A stretch of DNA of 64,000 nucleotides. Origin: Idiomarina seosinensis (GTDB lineage Bacteria; Pseudomonadota; Gammaproteobacteria; Enterobacterales; Alteromonadaceae). A program made the position numbers and the translations under genes. Where the stretch lies: contig NZ_PIQF01000001.1 in NCBI RefSeq assembly GCF_003987275.1, positions 434,001 to 498,000 on the forward strand. The letters are read 5' to 3'. The first letter of the stretch is position 1; each line of letters begins with the position of its first letter. Of the stretch, positions 35,822 to 46,372 are shown piece by piece. The notes beneath the pieces were generated by a model. It was not told the origin of the DNA. It saw nothing but the letters and a program-made list of their open reading frames with translations, and ran no database searches.

Positions 35822-36638
35822 GGAGTAGGGCGTTGATACCCACTTTAGCGCGTGTTTTTGCGTCCACGCGTTTGACAATAATAGCCGCATATAAGCTATG
35901 AGAACCATCAGCAGACGGCAGCGACCCCGGCACTACAACAGCGCCTGCCGGCACCCGGCCGTATAAAATTTTGTCGTTTTCGCGGTCGTAGATGCGTGTG
36001 CTTTGACCGATATAGACGCCCATAGAGATTACTGCACCTTCTTCAACGATAACACCTTCAACAATCTCTGACCGGGCGCCGATAAAGCAGTTGTCTTCAA
36101 TAATGGTTGGGTTTGCCTGTAACGGCTCCAATACACCGCCAATGCCGACGCCACCTGACAGGTGGACGTTTGCGCCGATTTGCGCGCATGACCCCACGGT
36201 TGCCCATGTATCGACCATTGAGCCATCGCCAACGTAGGCACCGATGTTAACGTAAGAAGGCATGACCACCACATTACGGCCAATGAACGCACCTTTGCGA
36301 ACCATCGCTGGTGGCACTACACGCATGCCTTCGGCGCGGAATCTGGCGGCGTCATAATCAGCAAATTTTGCAGGAACCTTGTCCCAAAAACGTGTCTCGC
36401 CGCCCTCAATCAGGTCGTTATCGTTAAGTCGGAACGACAATAACACAGCTTTTTTGAGCCATTGATGCACAACCCACTCGCCGGATAATTTCTCGGCAAC
36501 GCGCAGCTCGCCGCGATCGATTTCGTCGATAACGTAGCGAACTGCTTCGCGTAAATCATCATCGTCGGTCTGCGGGTTAAGCGCATTACGGTTCTCGAAG
36601 GCATCATTAATCTTCTGCTTATAGTAATCTAACGGCAT
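35808..36638 (-). CDS. dapD: Tetrahydrodipicolinate N-succinyltransferase
   Basis: The 276-residue protein has an N-terminal helical domain and a left-handed beta-helix built from hexapeptide repeats from about residue 105 ([20 protein letters not shown]). CoA and substrate segments include [17 protein letters not shown] and [11 protein letters not shown]. It succinylates tetrahydrodipicolinate in lysine/diaminopimelate synthesis. It is 25 nt downstream of glnD, and the dapD-glnD-map order matches E. coli. Confidence 0.97.
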   Translation of the reverse strand: MPLDYYKQKINDAFENRNALNPQTDDDDLREAVRYVIDEIDRGELRVAEKLSGEWVVHQWLKKAVLLSFRLNDNDLIEGGETRFWDKVPAKFADYDAARFRAEGMRVVPPAMVRKGAFIGRNVVVMPSYVNIGAYVGDGSMVDTWATVGSCAQIGANVHLSGGVGIGGVLEPLQANPTIIEDNCFIGARSEIVEGVIVEEGAVISMGVYIGQSTRIYDRENDKILYGRVPAGAVVVPGSLPSADGSHSLYAAIIVKRVDAKTRAKVGINALLRSVE

Positions 36639-36663
36639 TGGAGCTCCAGAATTCTGTTCTTTG

Positions 36664-39306
36664 TTAATAATCTAATTGTTCAATAATTTGTGTCTTCAAA
36701 ATTTCTTTTTCGGCGTCTGATAGCGCTTCGTTATCCGTCGTCGAAACGATAAATAAATCTTCCGCTTGTTCGCCGATCGTGGTTATTTTTGCGGCCAGAA
36801 CAATCACATTAAGACGTTGCAGTATGGCTGCTAGTTTAGCCACCAAACCGGGTCTGTCCAGTGTTGTTAGCTCAAAAGTGGTGCGCCGCTGGTGTTTGCT
36901 GGTAACAAACTTAACCCGCGTTTTAACTTCAAAGTTCTTCATTCGTCGCGATAGCGGGCGTTCGTTCTTCGGCACAGACTGACGTTTATGCATAACATCC
37001 AGTAGCTGTTGCTTAACTTCCTCAATCCGTTGAGGGTCCGTTAACGGCTTGCCGTCGCGCTGTAACAGCACAAAAGTATCCATAACATAGCCATCGCGGG
37101 TGGCCAGAATTTGCGCGTCCAAAATACTCAGCTGTTGGCAGTCAAGAACACCGGCAACGGAAGCAAACAGGTGGCTTTCTTCGTGATGGTAAATAAACAG
37201 CTCGGTGGTGCCATAGTTATTTTCATCACCAATAAGAATTAGCGGCAGCTGCTCAGTGGATAAATTGAGAATGTGTTGCGAATGCCAGCTAATTTGCTCG
37301 GCCGTGTGGCGGAAAAAGTAGTCCGCGGTAAAACGTCCCCACAGCGCGTTAATTTCTTTTTCGTCAAAGCCTGCACTTAATAGCAGAGCCATGGCACTGG
37401 CTTTGTTTTGCTGGATTTTTTTGCGCACATCCAGCGTCGGGGTATTACTGTTTTGCTCCAGTAAATAACGGGTCGCGTTGTACAGTTCTTCGAGCAAAGT
37501 GGCTTTCCAGTTATTCCAAAGCGAGCTGTTGGTTGCGCGAATGTCTGCAACCGTTAAACAATACAGGTAATCGAGCCGTTCCCGGGTCTGCATTTTATTG
37601 GCAAACGCCTGAATCACTTCAGGATCGTGAATGTCCCGTTTTTGTGCCGTTACCGACATGGTTAAGTGATGATTGACCAGCCAGGCAACGAGCTCTGCAT
37701 CATCATCTTTATAACCGTGCTGATTACAGAAGTTTCGGGCATCCATTGCGCCGAGTTCTGAATGGTCACCACCTCGGCCTTTGGCGATATCATGAAAAAT
37801 ACCGGCCAAATAAAGGCAATAACGGCGCTGCATTGATTCGACCAGCTGCTCACAGAGCGGAAACTCGCCCTGATGGTCATGATCACTAAACCGATAGAGG
37901 TTTCTGACTAAGCGATAGGTGTGCTCATCAACGGTATAGGCATGGAATAAGTCAAACTGCATTTGCCCCACGATTTGCTGCCATTGCGGTAAATAGCTGG
38001 CCATGACGCTGTGGTGATGCATTAGCGCAAAGGCTCGGCCGCAACCGCGGGGATGTTCAATCAGTTGGCAGAACAGTTCCCGGCACTGCGCATCATAGCT
38101 TAGTGGTTCATTCAGCTGCGCACGCGCGTTTCGTAATAACCGAATGGTATGTGACTGAATGCCGGTGATTTCCGGATGCTGAGCAATCAGCACAAACGCT
38201 TTAATCATATTATTGCGGTTATCGAACACCTGGTCGTGACGAGCGGTCAGCATTTCTCCGGTAACCGCGAAGTCATCATCAAGATTGGTTGAGTCGAGTA
38301 AGTCCTGAGCGCCCAGAATTGCCTGTTGAAAGAACTGCAACAACATTTGGTTTAACTCACTAACGCGCAGCACGACTTTAAAGTAGTCCTTCATCATGAG
38401 TTCGACCGATGCTTTACCTTCGTTGCCATAGCCAAGACGGACTGCAACTCCGGGCTGAAAATCAAACAGCAAGCGGTCTTCGCGTTTACCCACTTCTAAA
38501 TGCAGGGCAAAACGGATACGCCATAACCAATTCATACAGTCGCGTAACTCGACAAATTCGTCCGCGGTCATGTAGCCATACTCAACCAGGCTTTCGTCGG
38601 AGTGCGTCTGAAAGTGGCGCTTAGCGATCCAACCGATGGTTTGAATATCACGCAGACCGCCGGGACTGGACTTAATGTTGGGCTCCAAATTGTAGGAGGT
38701 ACCGTGGTATTGCTGGTGGCGCTGCTTTTGCTCGTCTAATTTAGCTTGATAAAAGTCACGGCTGGACCAGGGGAAATCGCTGACTAATTGTTGTTGAAAG
38801 CGTTGAAAAGTGGTCTCGTCGCCGGCTAAAAAACGAGCTTCGATTAAGTTGGTGGCAATAGTAATATCATCGGCCGCCTGCACAAAGCAGTCGTTTACCG
38901 TTCGTACTGCATGGCCTATATCAAGGTGCAGATCCCATAAAAAGGTCAGGAAGTCAGTCAGTTTACTGGCTGCAGATGCTGACTGGCTGTCATCCAGCAA
39001 TAACAAGTCGATGTCCGAGCCGGGGTGTAGCGACTGCCGGCCATAACCGCCGACAGCAACTAATGCTACGGTTTCTTTATTAAGTTCAAATTGTTGCCAT
39101 AAACGTTCGAGCAACTGATCAAAAAAGGTTGAGCGGTGATTAACCAGCTCATCAATATCGGCGGTAATAAACTGTTGTTCCGACCATTGTCGATAACGCT
39201 CAAGCAGTTCCTGGTAGGTTTCGCGACAGGGTGCTTCAGAAGCTTTCGGCCACTGACTGTAAAAGTCTTCTTGAGTCAATGTTTCCGGAACAACATCAAA
39301 TACCAT
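36664..39306 (-). CDS. glnD: Bifunctional PII uridylyltransferase/uridylyl-removing enzyme
   Basis: The ATG at 39306 gives 880 residues, near E. coli GlnD (890). The nucleotidyltransferase domain has [19 protein letters not shown] (from residue 86; Asp98 and Asp100), the HD domain has [16 protein letters not shown] (about 497-512), and two ACT domains end the protein (the last begins [20 protein letters not shown]). GlnD modifies PII in response to glutamine. The longer reading from 39366 would overlap map and is rejected. Map ends 13 nt upstream. Confidence 0.96.
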   Translation of the reverse strand: MVFDVVPETLTQEDFYSQWPKASEAPCRETYQELLERYRQWSEQQFITADIDELVNHRSTFFDQLLERLWQQFELNKETVALVAVGGYGRQSLHPGSDIDLLLLDDSQSASAASKLTDFLTFLWDLHLDIGHAVRTVNDCFVQAADDITIATNLIEARFLAGDETTFQRFQQQLVSDFPWSSRDFYQAKLDEQKQRHQQYHGTSYNLEPNIKSSPGGLRDIQTIGWIAKRHFQTHSDESLVEYGYMTADEFVELRDCMNWLWRIRFALHLEVGKREDRLLFDFQPGVAVRLGYGNEGKASVELMMKDYFKVVLRVSELNQMLLQFFQQAILGAQDLLDSTNLDDDFAVTGEMLTARHDQVFDNRNNMIKAFVLIAQHPEITGIQSHTIRLLRNARAQLNEPLSYDAQCRELFCQLIEHPRGCGRAFALMHHHSVMASYLPQWQQIVGQMQFDLFHAYTVDEHTYRLVRNLYRFSDHDHQGEFPLCEQLVESMQRRYCLYLAGIFHDIAKGRGGDHSELGAMDARNFCNQHGYKDDDAELVAWLVNHHLTMSVTAQKRDIHDPEVIQAFANKMQTRERLDYLYCLTVADIRATNSSLWNNWKATLLEELYNATRYLLEQNSNTPTLDVRKKIQQNKASAMALLLSAGFDEKEINALWGRFTADYFFRHTAEQISWHSQHILNLSTEQLPLILIGDENNYGTTELFIYHHEESHLFASVAGVLDCQQLSILDAQILATRDGYVMDTFVLLQRDGKPLTDPQRIEEVKQQLLDVMHKRQSVPKNERPLSRRMKNFEVKTRVKFVTSKHQRRTTFELTTLDRPGLVAKLAAILQRLNVIVLAAKITTIGEQAEDLFIVSTTDNEALSDAEKEILKTQIIEQLDY

Positions 39307-39319
39307 AATGACAAACTCT

Positions 39320-40111
39320 TTAACTATTACTGATAACGCGAGATAACTGGTCCTGCTCTTCAGCACGCAGTGTCAGTACTTCAACGCCATCGTCAGTGAC
39401 CAGCAATGTATGTTCCCACTGGGCGCTTAAACTGCGGTCCTTGGTTAATACGGTCCAGCCATCCTTCATCAGTTTGGTGTGACGTTTACCGGCATTCACC
39501 ATCGGCTCGATGGTAAAGCACATGCCTGCTTTTAGCTCTTCGCCGGTTCCGGCTGTGCCGTAATGCACAATCTGCGGGTCTTCATGAAATACTGCGCCAA
39601 TCCCATGTCCACAGTATTCACGCACAATCGAGTAGCCATGGCTTTCGGCGTGCTTTTGAATAACTTCGGCGAAGTCGCCTAAGCGAACACCGGGCTTTAT
39701 CATTTTTATCGCTTCGTAAAGCGACTCTTGGGTGACCCGGATAAGACGTTCGGATAAAATTGATGGCTTGCCGACAACAAACATTTTTGAGGTGTCACCG
39801 TGGTAGCCGTCTAATTTCACCGTGACATCAATATTCATAATGTCGCCGTCTTTCAATTTTTTAGGACCCGGGATACCGTGACAAACGCAATGATTAACCG
39901 ATGTACAAATTGACTTAGGAAAGCCGTGGTAATTCAGTGGCGCGGGGTAGGCCCCATGATCAGTAATGTACTTATGACAAATATCGTCCAGCTCCTCGGT
40001 AGTGACACCGGGCTTAACGTATTCACCAATCATTTCTAAAACGCTGGCTGCCAGACGCCCCGCAGCACGCATTTTCTCGATTTCTTCTGGGGTCTTAATC
40101 GAAATATCCAT
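39320..40111 (-). CDS. map: Type I methionine aminopeptidase
   Basis: Starting at the ATG giving MDISIKTPEEIEKMRAAGR, the product is 263 residues (E. coli 264). The M24 metal ligands are in NIDVTVKLDGYHGDTSKMF (two aspartates), HGIGAVFHE (His) and FTIEPMV (Glu), with a final Glu in WEHTLLVT. GAGAG lies 9 nt upstream. It removes initiator methionine from new proteins. It is divergent from rpsB, as in E. coli. Confidence 0.96.
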   Translation of the reverse strand: MDISIKTPEEIEKMRAAGRLAASVLEMIGEYVKPGVTTEELDDICHKYITDHGAYPAPLNYHGFPKSICTSVNHCVCHGIPGPKKLKDGDIMNIDVTVKLDGYHGDTSKMFVVGKPSILSERLIRVTQESLYEAIKMIKPGVRLGDFAEVIQKHAESHGYSIVREYCGHGIGAVFHEDPQIVHYGTAGTGEELKAGMCFTIEPMVNAGKRHTKLMKDGWTVLTKDRSLSAQWEHTLLVTDDGVEVLTLRAEEQDQLSRVISNS

Positions 40112-40198
40112 TACTACAGCTCTCTTTAAATCGGTCAAATAGCTTCAAATATGGCCCTAGTTTATCAGCCACTCAGGCTTTTCGCTATCTTCTTTATC

Positions 40199-40227
40199 TT
40201 GTGTTTGGGCAGGGGTTATGGTATAAA
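40199..40227 (+). promoter_or_regulatory. Promoter of rpsB-tsf
   Basis: TTGTGT (40199-40204) and TATAAA (40222-40227) are spaced by 17 bp. The sequence after the -10, ATGCGCGCCG, is a GC-rich discriminator of the kind that makes ribosomal promoters sensitive to (p)ppGpp. The position about 150 nt before the start codon leaves a long leader. Confidence 0.75.
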
Positions 40228-40235
40228 ATGCGCGC

Positions 40236-40386
40236 CGTTTCGAGTGGTAATGCTCAAAGCGGTAATAACTTAAACCTAAACCACACATATACCGACACAT
40301 AATACGGGGTGCCTAACCTAAAAGTTAAAGGGTGGGTCGTGTTATGGGGTGTATGGAGGCTTAACCCCTACAAAAGGAAAAAGATT
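40236..40386 (+). promoter_or_regulatory. rpsB 5' leader, candidate S2 autoregulatory region
   Basis: About 150 nt separate the predicted transcript start from the rpsB ATG. The leader contains ATACGGGGTGCC (40301-40312) and a GGGG...CCCC pairing (near 40345-40368). In E. coli and relatives the rpsB leader (t44/tff region) mediates repression by S2 and begins with similar ATACGGGGTGC text. The match is by eye. Confidence 0.55.
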
Positions 40387-41118
40387 ATGGCAAACGTGTC
40401 AATGCGTGACATGCTGAAAGCTGGTGTCCACTTCGGTCACCAAACCCGTTTCTGGAACCCAAAAATGAAGCCGTTCATTTTTGGCGCTCGTAACAAGATT
40501 CATATCATCAACCTTGAAAAGACTGTGCCAATGTTCAACGACGCGTTGAGCTACCTGCAGCACGTTTCTTCTAACAAAGGCAAAATATTGTTCGTTGGTA
40601 CTAAACGCGCCGCAGCAGAGCCTGTTAAAGAAGCAGCTAAGGCATGTGGTCAATACTACGTTAACCATCGCTGGTTAGGTGGTATGCTGACTAACTGGAA
40701 AACAGTTCGCCAGTCAATTAAGCGTCTGAAAGATCTGGAAATCATGAGCCAAGACGGCACTTTCGATAAGCTGACCAAGAAAGAAGCGCTGGTTAACACG
40801 CGCGAAATGGAAAAGCTGGAAAAAGGCCTGGGCGGTATCAAGAACATGGGCGGTTTGCCTGACGTATTGTTCGTCATCGATGCGGATCACGAGCACATCG
40901 CAGTTAAAGAAGCAAACAACCTGGGTATCCCAGTCGTTTCTGTTGTAGATACTAACTCAGATCCTGATAACATCGACTACATCATTCCAGGTAACGACGA
41001 TGCAATTCGTGCGGTACAGCTATACTTGAACGCAGCAGCAGACGCGGTAAAAGAAGCTGGTTCAGCGCAAGCTGACGCTAAAGACGCTGACGAATTTGTT
41101 GAAGCAACTGAAGAATAA
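40387..41118 (+). CDS. rpsB: 30S ribosomal protein S2
   Basis: The ATG with AAGGA upstream gives [20 protein letters not shown], 243 residues (E. coli 241). [20 protein letters not shown] and [20 protein letters not shown] are S2 signatures. The acidic Ala-rich tail ([17 protein letters not shown]) is typical of marine proteobacteria. An upstream in-frame start at 40309 belongs to the leader. It is cotranscribed with tsf 14 nt downstream. Confidence 0.98.
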   Translation: MANVSMRDMLKAGVHFGHQTRFWNPKMKPFIFGARNKIHIINLEKTVPMFNDALSYLQHVSSNKGKILFVGTKRAAAEPVKEAAKACGQYYVNHRWLGGMLTNWKTVRQSIKRLKDLEIMSQDGTFDKLTKKEALVNTREMEKLEKGLGGIKNMGGLPDVLFVIDADHEHIAVKEANNLGIPVVSVVDTNSDPDNIDYIIPGNDDAIRAVQLYLNAAADAVKEAGSAQADAKDADEFVEATEE

Positions 41119-41132
41119 TCGAGGAACAAATC

Positions 41133-42011
41133 ATGGCAATTACGGCAGCTCTGGTTAAAGAACTGCGCGAGCGCACAGGCGCTGGCATGATGGACTGTAA
41201 GAAAGCTTTACAGGAAGTCGACGGTGATATGGAAGCGGCAATTGAACTGATGCGTAAAAGCGGTCAGGCAAAAGCAGCTAAAAAAGCGGGCCGTACTGCG
41301 GCTGAAGGCGTTATCTTAGTTAAGTCTGAAGGTAACCAGGCAACATTGGTTGAACTGAACTGCGAAACCGACTTTGTTGCTCGCGATGAAAACTTCCTTG
41401 GTTTTGGTGAGAAAGTCATCAACGCTGCGTTTGCGAACAAAGAAACAGACGTTGAGAAGTTAAAAGAAACTGACATCGGCGGCGAAACCATCGAGAAAAC
41501 TCGTGAAGACTTAGTCGCTAAAATCGGTGAGAACATGGCTGTTCGTCGTGTTGCAACACTGGAAGCAGGCGATGTTGTTGCTACCTACACTCACGGCGCC
41601 CGTATTGGTGTTGCCGTTGCCTTAACTGGTGGCAGCGAAGACTTGGCGCGTGACTTGTGCATGCACATTGCAGCGAGCAACCCGCAATTTGTTAAGCCTG
41701 ATGATGTTGATGCTGAAGTTGTTGAAAAAGAACGCGCAATTCAGATCGACATTGCTATGCAAAGCGGTAAGCCAAAAGAAATCGCTGAGAAGATGGTTGA
41801 AGGCCGTATGCGTAAGTTTACTGGCGAAATCAGCCTGACAGGTCAGCCGTTCGTTAAAGATCCTTCTACCACCGTCGGCGAATTGCTGAAAAAAGAAGGT
41901 GCGGATGTTGTTACATTCGTTCGCTTCGAAGTGGGTGAAGGCGTTGAGCGTAAAGAAGAAGACTTCGCGTCTGAAGTTCAGGCTCAAGTGGCGGCAGCGA
42001 GCAAAGGTTAA
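41133..42011 (+). CDS. tsf: Elongation factor Ts
   Basis: The 292-residue protein begins [26 protein letters not shown], the EF-Ts N-terminal UBA-like domain, followed by the core with [13 protein letters not shown] (about residues 75-87) that contacts EF-Tu. It catalyses nucleotide exchange on EF-Tu. A GAGGAA site precedes the ATG. A strong terminator follows at 42050-42086. Confidence 0.98.
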   Translation: MAITAALVKELRERTGAGMMDCKKALQEVDGDMEAAIELMRKSGQAKAAKKAGRTAAEGVILVKSEGNQATLVELNCETDFVARDENFLGFGEKVINAAFANKETDVEKLKETDIGGETIEKTREDLVAKIGENMAVRRVATLEAGDVVATYTHGARIGVAVALTGGSEDLARDLCMHIAASNPQFVKPDDVDAEVVEKERAIQIDIAMQSGKPKEIAEKMVEGRMRKFTGEISLTGQPFVKDPSTTVGELLKKEGADVVTFVRFEVGEGVERKEEDFASEVQAQVAAASKG

Positions 42012-42049
42012 TTCTTTGTGCTGGGTCACAACCCGTAAGTAACGAACAA

Positions 42050-42086
42050 AAACCGCGTCTTGAAGGTTCAGGACGCGGTTTTTTTT
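42050..42086 (+). terminator. Rho-independent terminator of rpsB-tsf
   Basis: ACCGCGTC (42052-42059) pairs with GACGCGGT (42072-42079) around a 12-nt loop, extended by A-T pairs, and ends in eight T residues. Placement between tsf and pyrH separates the two units. Confidence 0.92.
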
Positions 42087-42130
42087 GAATATACTTTAAT
42101 GACTCAAACGTAAGTTTAAGCGAGGCAATG

Positions 42131-42868
42131 ATGAGCACCCACCCGAAACCCAACTATCGACGTGTTTTATTAAAATTAAGTGGCGAAGCGCTAATGGGTG
42201 ATGAGCCATTTGGTATTGATGCCAAAGTGCTTGATCGCATGGCACAAGAAATTAAAGAACTGGTTGAATTGGGAGTCCAGGTAGGCCTGGTTATCGGTGG
42301 CGGCAACTTGTTTCGTGGCGAAGGTTTAGCAAAGGCTGGCATGAACCGGGTGGTCGGTGACCACATGGGCATGCTGGCAACCGTAATGAATGGTTTGGCC
42401 ATGCGTGATGCACTGCATCGTGCGTTTGTTAATGCGCGACTGATGTCAGCGATTGAACTGACCGGTGTTTGTGACAGTTATAACTGGGCTGAAGCCATTA
42501 GTTTATTGAAGTCCGGGCGAGTGGTTATCTTCTCGGCAGGAACCGGAAACCCGTTTTTTACAACGGATTCGGCTGCGTGTTTACGAGGTATCGAAATCGA
42601 GGCTGAACTGGTTCTAAAAGGTACCAAAGTTGATGGTGTCTATTCTTCCGATCCGGTTAAAGATCCAGAAGCCAAACTTTATACTCACATTAACTACGAT
42701 GACGTTCTGCAGCAGCAGTTAAAAGTCATGGACTTAGCCGCTTTTACGCTGGCACGGGATCATGGTTTACCGATTCGAGTGTTTAATATGAATAAACCCG
42801 GAGCCTTGCGGTCAGTGATTCTTGGTGAAGAAGAGGGTACACTGATCAGCAAAGAAGCAAATAGTTAA
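42131..42868 (+). CDS. pyrH: UMP kinase
   Basis: The second of two adjacent ATGs (5 nt after GAGG) gives 245 residues; the first, at 42128, would put the ribosome site too close. Amino-acid-kinase motifs are [13 protein letters not shown] at the N-terminus, [11 protein letters not shown] and [16 protein letters not shown] (about 137-152). PyrH phosphorylates UMP to UDP as a hexamer. It is followed by frr after 28 nt. Confidence 0.96.
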   Translation: MSTHPKPNYRRVLLKLSGEALMGDEPFGIDAKVLDRMAQEIKELVELGVQVGLVIGGGNLFRGEGLAKAGMNRVVGDHMGMLATVMNGLAMRDALHRAFVNARLMSAIELTGVCDSYNWAEAISLLKSGRVVIFSAGTGNPFFTTDSAACLRGIEIEAELVLKGTKVDGVYSSDPVKDPEAKLYTHINYDDVLQQQLKVMDLAAFTLARDHGLPIRVFNMNKPGALRSVILGEEEGTLISKEANS

Positions 42869-42896
42869 TAACGACTCAAGCAAAAAGGGTAGCAAC

Positions 42897-43454
42897 GTGA
42901 TTAATGAAATTATAAAAGACGCAGAAGAGCGCATGCAAAAAAGCGTAGAGTCACTACGCAGTCAAATGTCAAAAGTCCGTACCGGGCGTGCACATCCAAG
43001 TTTGCTTGATAGTGTGATGGTCAATTATTACGGTGTTGATACGCCTTTAAATCAAGTAGCAAACATTACCACCGAAGATTCGCGGACACTGGCTTTGACG
43101 GTTTTCGATAAGTCTGCAACGCAAGCGGTGGAAAAAGCGATTATGAACTCAGACCTTGGTCTGAACCCGGCTGCAACCAGCTCTGTTATCCGCATCCCGT
43201 TACCTCCATTGACTGAAGAACGCCGTCGCGACTTGGTTAAAGTGGTTCGCAGTGAAGCGGAACAAGGTCGTGTTGCAGTACGTAATATTCGTCGTGATGC
43301 AAATGGTGATTTTAAAGAATTATTGAAAGACAAAGAAATTACTGAAGATGAAGAACGTAGCGCTGAGGAACAAATCCAAAAGATCACTGACAAATATGTT
43401 AAGCAGATCGATGATGCGTTAAAGGCTAAAGAACAAGACTTAATGGAAGTTTAA
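42897..43454 (+). CDS. frr: Ribosome recycling factor
   Basis: A GTG start gives [20 protein letters not shown], 185 residues, the normal RRF length. [20 protein letters not shown] and [20 protein letters not shown] (about 97-116) are family blocks for the head and three-helix body. With EF-G it splits post-termination ribosomes. A hairpin terminator follows at 43481-43518. Confidence 0.96.
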   Translation: MINEIIKDAEERMQKSVESLRSQMSKVRTGRAHPSLLDSVMVNYYGVDTPLNQVANITTEDSRTLALTVFDKSATQAVEKAIMNSDLGLNPAATSSVIRIPLPPLTEERRRDLVKVVRSEAEQGRVAVRNIRRDANGDFKELLKDKEITEDEERSAEEQIQKITDKYVKQIDDALKAKEQDLMEV

Positions 43455-43480
43455 GCCTTTTTTAACTTCACTTTGGTGTT

Positions 43481-43518
43481 AAACGCCGTGTCAGTCTAAA
43501 ACTCACGCGGCGTTTTAT
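43481..43518 (+). terminator. Hairpin terminator after frr
   Basis: AAACGCCG (43481-43488) pairs with CGGCGTTT (43509-43516), and the stem continues inward with one mismatch; a short, interrupted T-run follows. It lies 17 nt before the uppS start, so it is probably a partial terminator allowing read-through. Confidence 0.65.
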
Positions 43519-43534
43519 TATTTATGGCGAGAAC

Positions 43535-44308
43535 ATGACAGATCTTCCTTCGCTACAGCAATTAGTACCTAAGCATGTAGCAATTATCATGGACGGTAAT
43601 GGCCGCTGGGCAAAAGAGCGAGGTAAACTGCGGACGTTCGGTCACAAGGCCGGAGCAGAGGCAGTGCGCCGTGCAGTAAGCTTTGCTCGAAGAAATGGGA
43701 TTCAGTCACTAACACTGTTTGCGTTTAGCAGCGAAAATTGGCAACGACCGGAAAAAGAAGTGTCGGTGTTAATGGATTTGTTTATGACTGTACTTAAGCG
43801 GGAAGTGAAAAAGCTCGACGAAAACGATATAAAACTAAATATTATTGGTGATAGATACCGTTTTTCTAAACGCTTACAGCGACAAATTGCCGAAGCGGAA
43901 GAGAAAACCCAGCATAATGGTTCTTTAACCTTAAATGTTGCGGCCAATTATGGTGGTCAATGGGATATCACTGAAGCGGCAAAACGGTTAGCAGAACAAG
44001 TACAATGTGGTGAGTTGCGCAGTGAAGATATTACTTCCGCTATGCTGCAGCAGCAGTTGCAGCTAGCTGATCAACCAACGCCCGATTTACTGATTCGCAC
44101 CGGTGGTGAATGCCGTATTAGTAACTTTATACTTTGGCAGGCAGCGTATGCGGAGTTATATTTTACGCCAACCCTGTGGCCAGACTTTGATGATGACACG
44201 TTTTTACACGCCATTAGCGAGTTTGCGCAAAGAGAGCGCCGTTTTGGCTTGACCAGCGAACAACTGGACAGTGTGATGCAAAAAATTGAAACCCGGGTAG
44301 AGGAATAA
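43535..44308 (+). CDS. uppS: Undecaprenyl diphosphate synthase
   Basis: The 257-residue cis-prenyltransferase has the catalytic Asp20 in [14 protein letters not shown] and the C-terminal block [20 protein letters not shown] (about residues 188-207) that binds isopentenyl diphosphate. It makes the C55 lipid carrier for cell-wall synthesis. The ATG is preceded by a GGCGAGA site. cdsA follows after 3 nt. Confidence 0.97.
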   Translation: MTDLPSLQQLVPKHVAIIMDGNGRWAKERGKLRTFGHKAGAEAVRRAVSFARRNGIQSLTLFAFSSENWQRPEKEVSVLMDLFMTVLKREVKKLDENDIKLNIIGDRYRFSKRLQRQIAEAEEKTQHNGSLTLNVAANYGGQWDITEAAKRLAEQVQCGELRSEDITSAMLQQQLQLADQPTPDLLIRTGGECRISNFILWQAAYAELYFTPTLWPDFDDDTFLHAISEFAQRERRFGLTSEQLDSVMQKIETRVEE

Positions 44309-44311
44309 TTT

Positions 44312-45175
44312 TTGTTAAAACAACGAATACTCACAGCACTGCTGTTAATTCCGGTAGCACTGTATGCGGTTTTTTTATTGCCGCTATGGGGCTTTTCTTT
44401 ATTTATCCAGGCAGTACTAATGCTTGGGGCCTGGGAATGGTCTCCGCTGATGGGAGTGACCCGTAAAAGCGGTCGGATTGCTTACACCATTGCAGTTGGT
44501 GCCATCATAGGAATTTTGAGTTTCTTCGTGCCCTATCAGCACCTGTGGACGGATGGCTCGCTCGATCCATTAATTTACTACACTATTTTATTGGGTGGCA
44601 TATGGTGGGTGTGTGCTCTGGCACTTATCGTCAATTACCCATCAAGCCGACGTATGTGGTCGCGCACTCGGTCCATTGTCGGGTTGTTTGGCTTGCTTAT
44701 TTTTGTTCCGACCTGGGCTGCGCTGGTTACCGTAAGATCTATTAATATCGACGTACAGCCGTACTTTGGCGGCTGGGTTGTGTTGTTTATTTTGTTGTTG
44801 GTATGGGCCGCAGACGTAGGCGCTTTCTTTGCCGGTGTCCGTTACGGTCGCAATAAAATGATGCCGGCGGTAAGTCCGGGGAAAACCATGGAAGGCCTGT
44901 GCGGCGGTATTAGCCTGGCGTTTGTGGTGATGATGGTGGTGTCGCACTGGACCAAAATCCCGGCAGATCAATTTACTGGTTACTATCTAACGGGCTTGTT
45001 TACCGTGGTGGCTTCGGTATTTGGTGATCTTAACGAGAGTATGTTTAAACGAGCAGCCGGAGTTAAAGACAGTGGCTCAATTTTGCCCGGGCACGGCGGC
45101 ATTTTAGACCGAATAGATAGTCTCACCGCGGCGGTACCTATTTTTACCCTCGCTTACCTGGAGTTTTTGCACTAG
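44312..45175 (+). CDS. cdsA: Phosphatidate cytidylyltransferase
   Basis: A TTG start with AGAGGA upstream gives MLKQRILTALLLIPVALYAV, matching the E. coli CdsA N-terminus; 287 residues. It has about eight membrane helices and the family signature SMFKRAAGVKDSGSILPGHG (about residues 247-266) with metal-binding aspartates. It makes CDP-diacylglycerol from phosphatidate and CTP in the inner membrane. dxr starts 3 nt after its stop. Confidence 0.96.
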   Translation: MLKQRILTALLLIPVALYAVFLLPLWGFSLFIQAVLMLGAWEWSPLMGVTRKSGRIAYTIAVGAIIGILSFFVPYQHLWTDGSLDPLIYYTILLGGIWWVCALALIVNYPSSRRMWSRTRSIVGLFGLLIFVPTWAALVTVRSINIDVQPYFGGWVVLFILLLVWAADVGAFFAGVRYGRNKMMPAVSPGKTMEGLCGGISLAFVVMMVVSHWTKIPADQFTGYYLTGLFTVVASVFGDLNESMFKRAAGVKDSGSILPGHGGILDRIDSLTAAVPIFTLAYLEFLH

Positions 45176-45178
45176 ACC

Positions 45179-46372
45179 ATGCGCAGTATAACGGTATTAG
45201 GGGCAACTGGCTCCATTGGTCAGAATACGCTGGATGTTATTCGGCAGCACCCGCAACGTTTTCAGGTGTTTGCTTTAACGGCAATGTCACAAGTTGAACC
45301 GTTGGCGCAATTGTGCCTGGAATTTAAACCGCAAGTGGCGGTAGTAGGCAGTGCAGAAGCTGCCAAGCAGTTACAAGCCCTGTTACAAGGCCAGACCATA
45401 GAGATTTTATACGGCCCTGAAGCGTTGTCGCAGGTGAGTTCAGCGAGCGAGGTTGAGCTGGTGATGGCTGCGATTGTCGGAGCTGCTGGTTTAGCGCCAA
45501 CGCTGGCGGCCGTTGATGCGGGGAAAACAGTACTGCTGGCGAATAAAGAAGCATTGGTTGTCAGTGGCCAGCTATTTATTGAGCATGCGCGTAACAGTGG
45601 CGCTCAAATTTTACCTGTTGATAGCGAGCACAATGCGATCTTCCAGTGTTTACCGGAAAGTGCACAACAACAAGTTGGCTCCATGCAGCTGGCTGAACAT
45701 GGTGTTAATAATATTTTGCTGACCGGCTCTGGAGGACCATTCAGAGAACTTCCGGTAGAGCAGTTAGCGCGGCAAACCCCCGAAGCCGCCTGTAACCACC
45801 CGAACTGGTCGATGGGGCGTAAGATATCGGTCGATTCGGCGACGATGCTGAACAAAGGCTTAGAGTACATCGAAGCGCGCTGGCTGTTTAATTGTTCTCC
45901 TGAGCAGCTAAAAATAGTGATACACCCTCAAAGTGTTATTCATTCGATGGTGCAATATACGGATGGTTCGGTATTAGCACAGATGGGTCAGCCTGATATG
46001 CGCACCCCCATTGCGCACACCTTAGGTTTTCCGCAACGGTTAAGCAGCGGTGTTGAACCGTTAGATTTTTCGAAAGTGAGCGAACTGAACTTTTCGCAAC
46101 CGGATGCTAAGCGTTATCCGTGCTTGCAGTTAGCAATAGATTGTTGTTGGGAAGGACAGAGTGCAACCACCAGCCTGAATGCGGCCAACGAAGTTGCTGT
46201 TGCTGCTTTTCTTAATCAACAAATAGGCTTTACCCAAATCGCCGAAGTCTGTGACCAGGTGTTACAGCGCAGCGCAACACAACCGGTGTCGTCAATCAAT
46301 GAATTGATGGAGCTGGACAATAACGCGCGGCAGTTAGCGGCGCAGGTAGTAAGGACGGTGGCGAATGTTTGA
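45179..46372 (+). CDS. dxr: 1-deoxy-D-xylulose 5-phosphate reductoisomerase
   Basis: The 397-residue enzyme has the NADPH motif GATGSIGQNTLDV (8-20), metal ligands Asp148 and Glu150 in ILPVDSEHNAIFQCL, and the flexible loop SGGPFRE near 188. It makes 2-C-methyl-D-erythritol 4-phosphate for isoprenoids, feeding UppS upstream. Its end overlaps rseP by 8 nt, implying coupled translation. Confidence 0.97.
   Translation: MRSITVLGATGSIGQNTLDVIRQHPQRFQVFALTAMSQVEPLAQLCLEFKPQVAVVGSAEAAKQLQALLQGQTIEILYGPEALSQVSSASEVELVMAAIVGAAGLAPTLAAVDAGKTVLLANKEALVVSGQLFIEHARNSGAQILPVDSEHNAIFQCLPESAQQQVGSMQLAEHGVNNILLTGSGGPFRELPVEQLARQTPEAACNHPNWSMGRKISVDSATMLNKGLEYIEARWLFNCSPEQLKIVIHPQSVIHSMVQYTDGSVLAQMGQPDMRTPIAHTLGFPQRLSSGVEPLDFSKVSELNFSQPDAKRYPCLQLAIDCCWEGQSATTSLNAANEVAVAAFLNQQIGFTQIAEVCDQVLQRSATQPVSSINELMELDNNARQLAAQVVRTVANV

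Noticed and set aside
39307-39366. Longer glnD N-terminus
   Set aside because: It overlaps map and the ATG at 39306 matches the family N-terminus and length.
44642-44971. Minus-strand frame inside cdsA with a run of six histidines
   Set aside because: It is a shadow of the conserved cdsA frame; the histidine run comes from ATG/GTG-rich codons of membrane residues read backwards.
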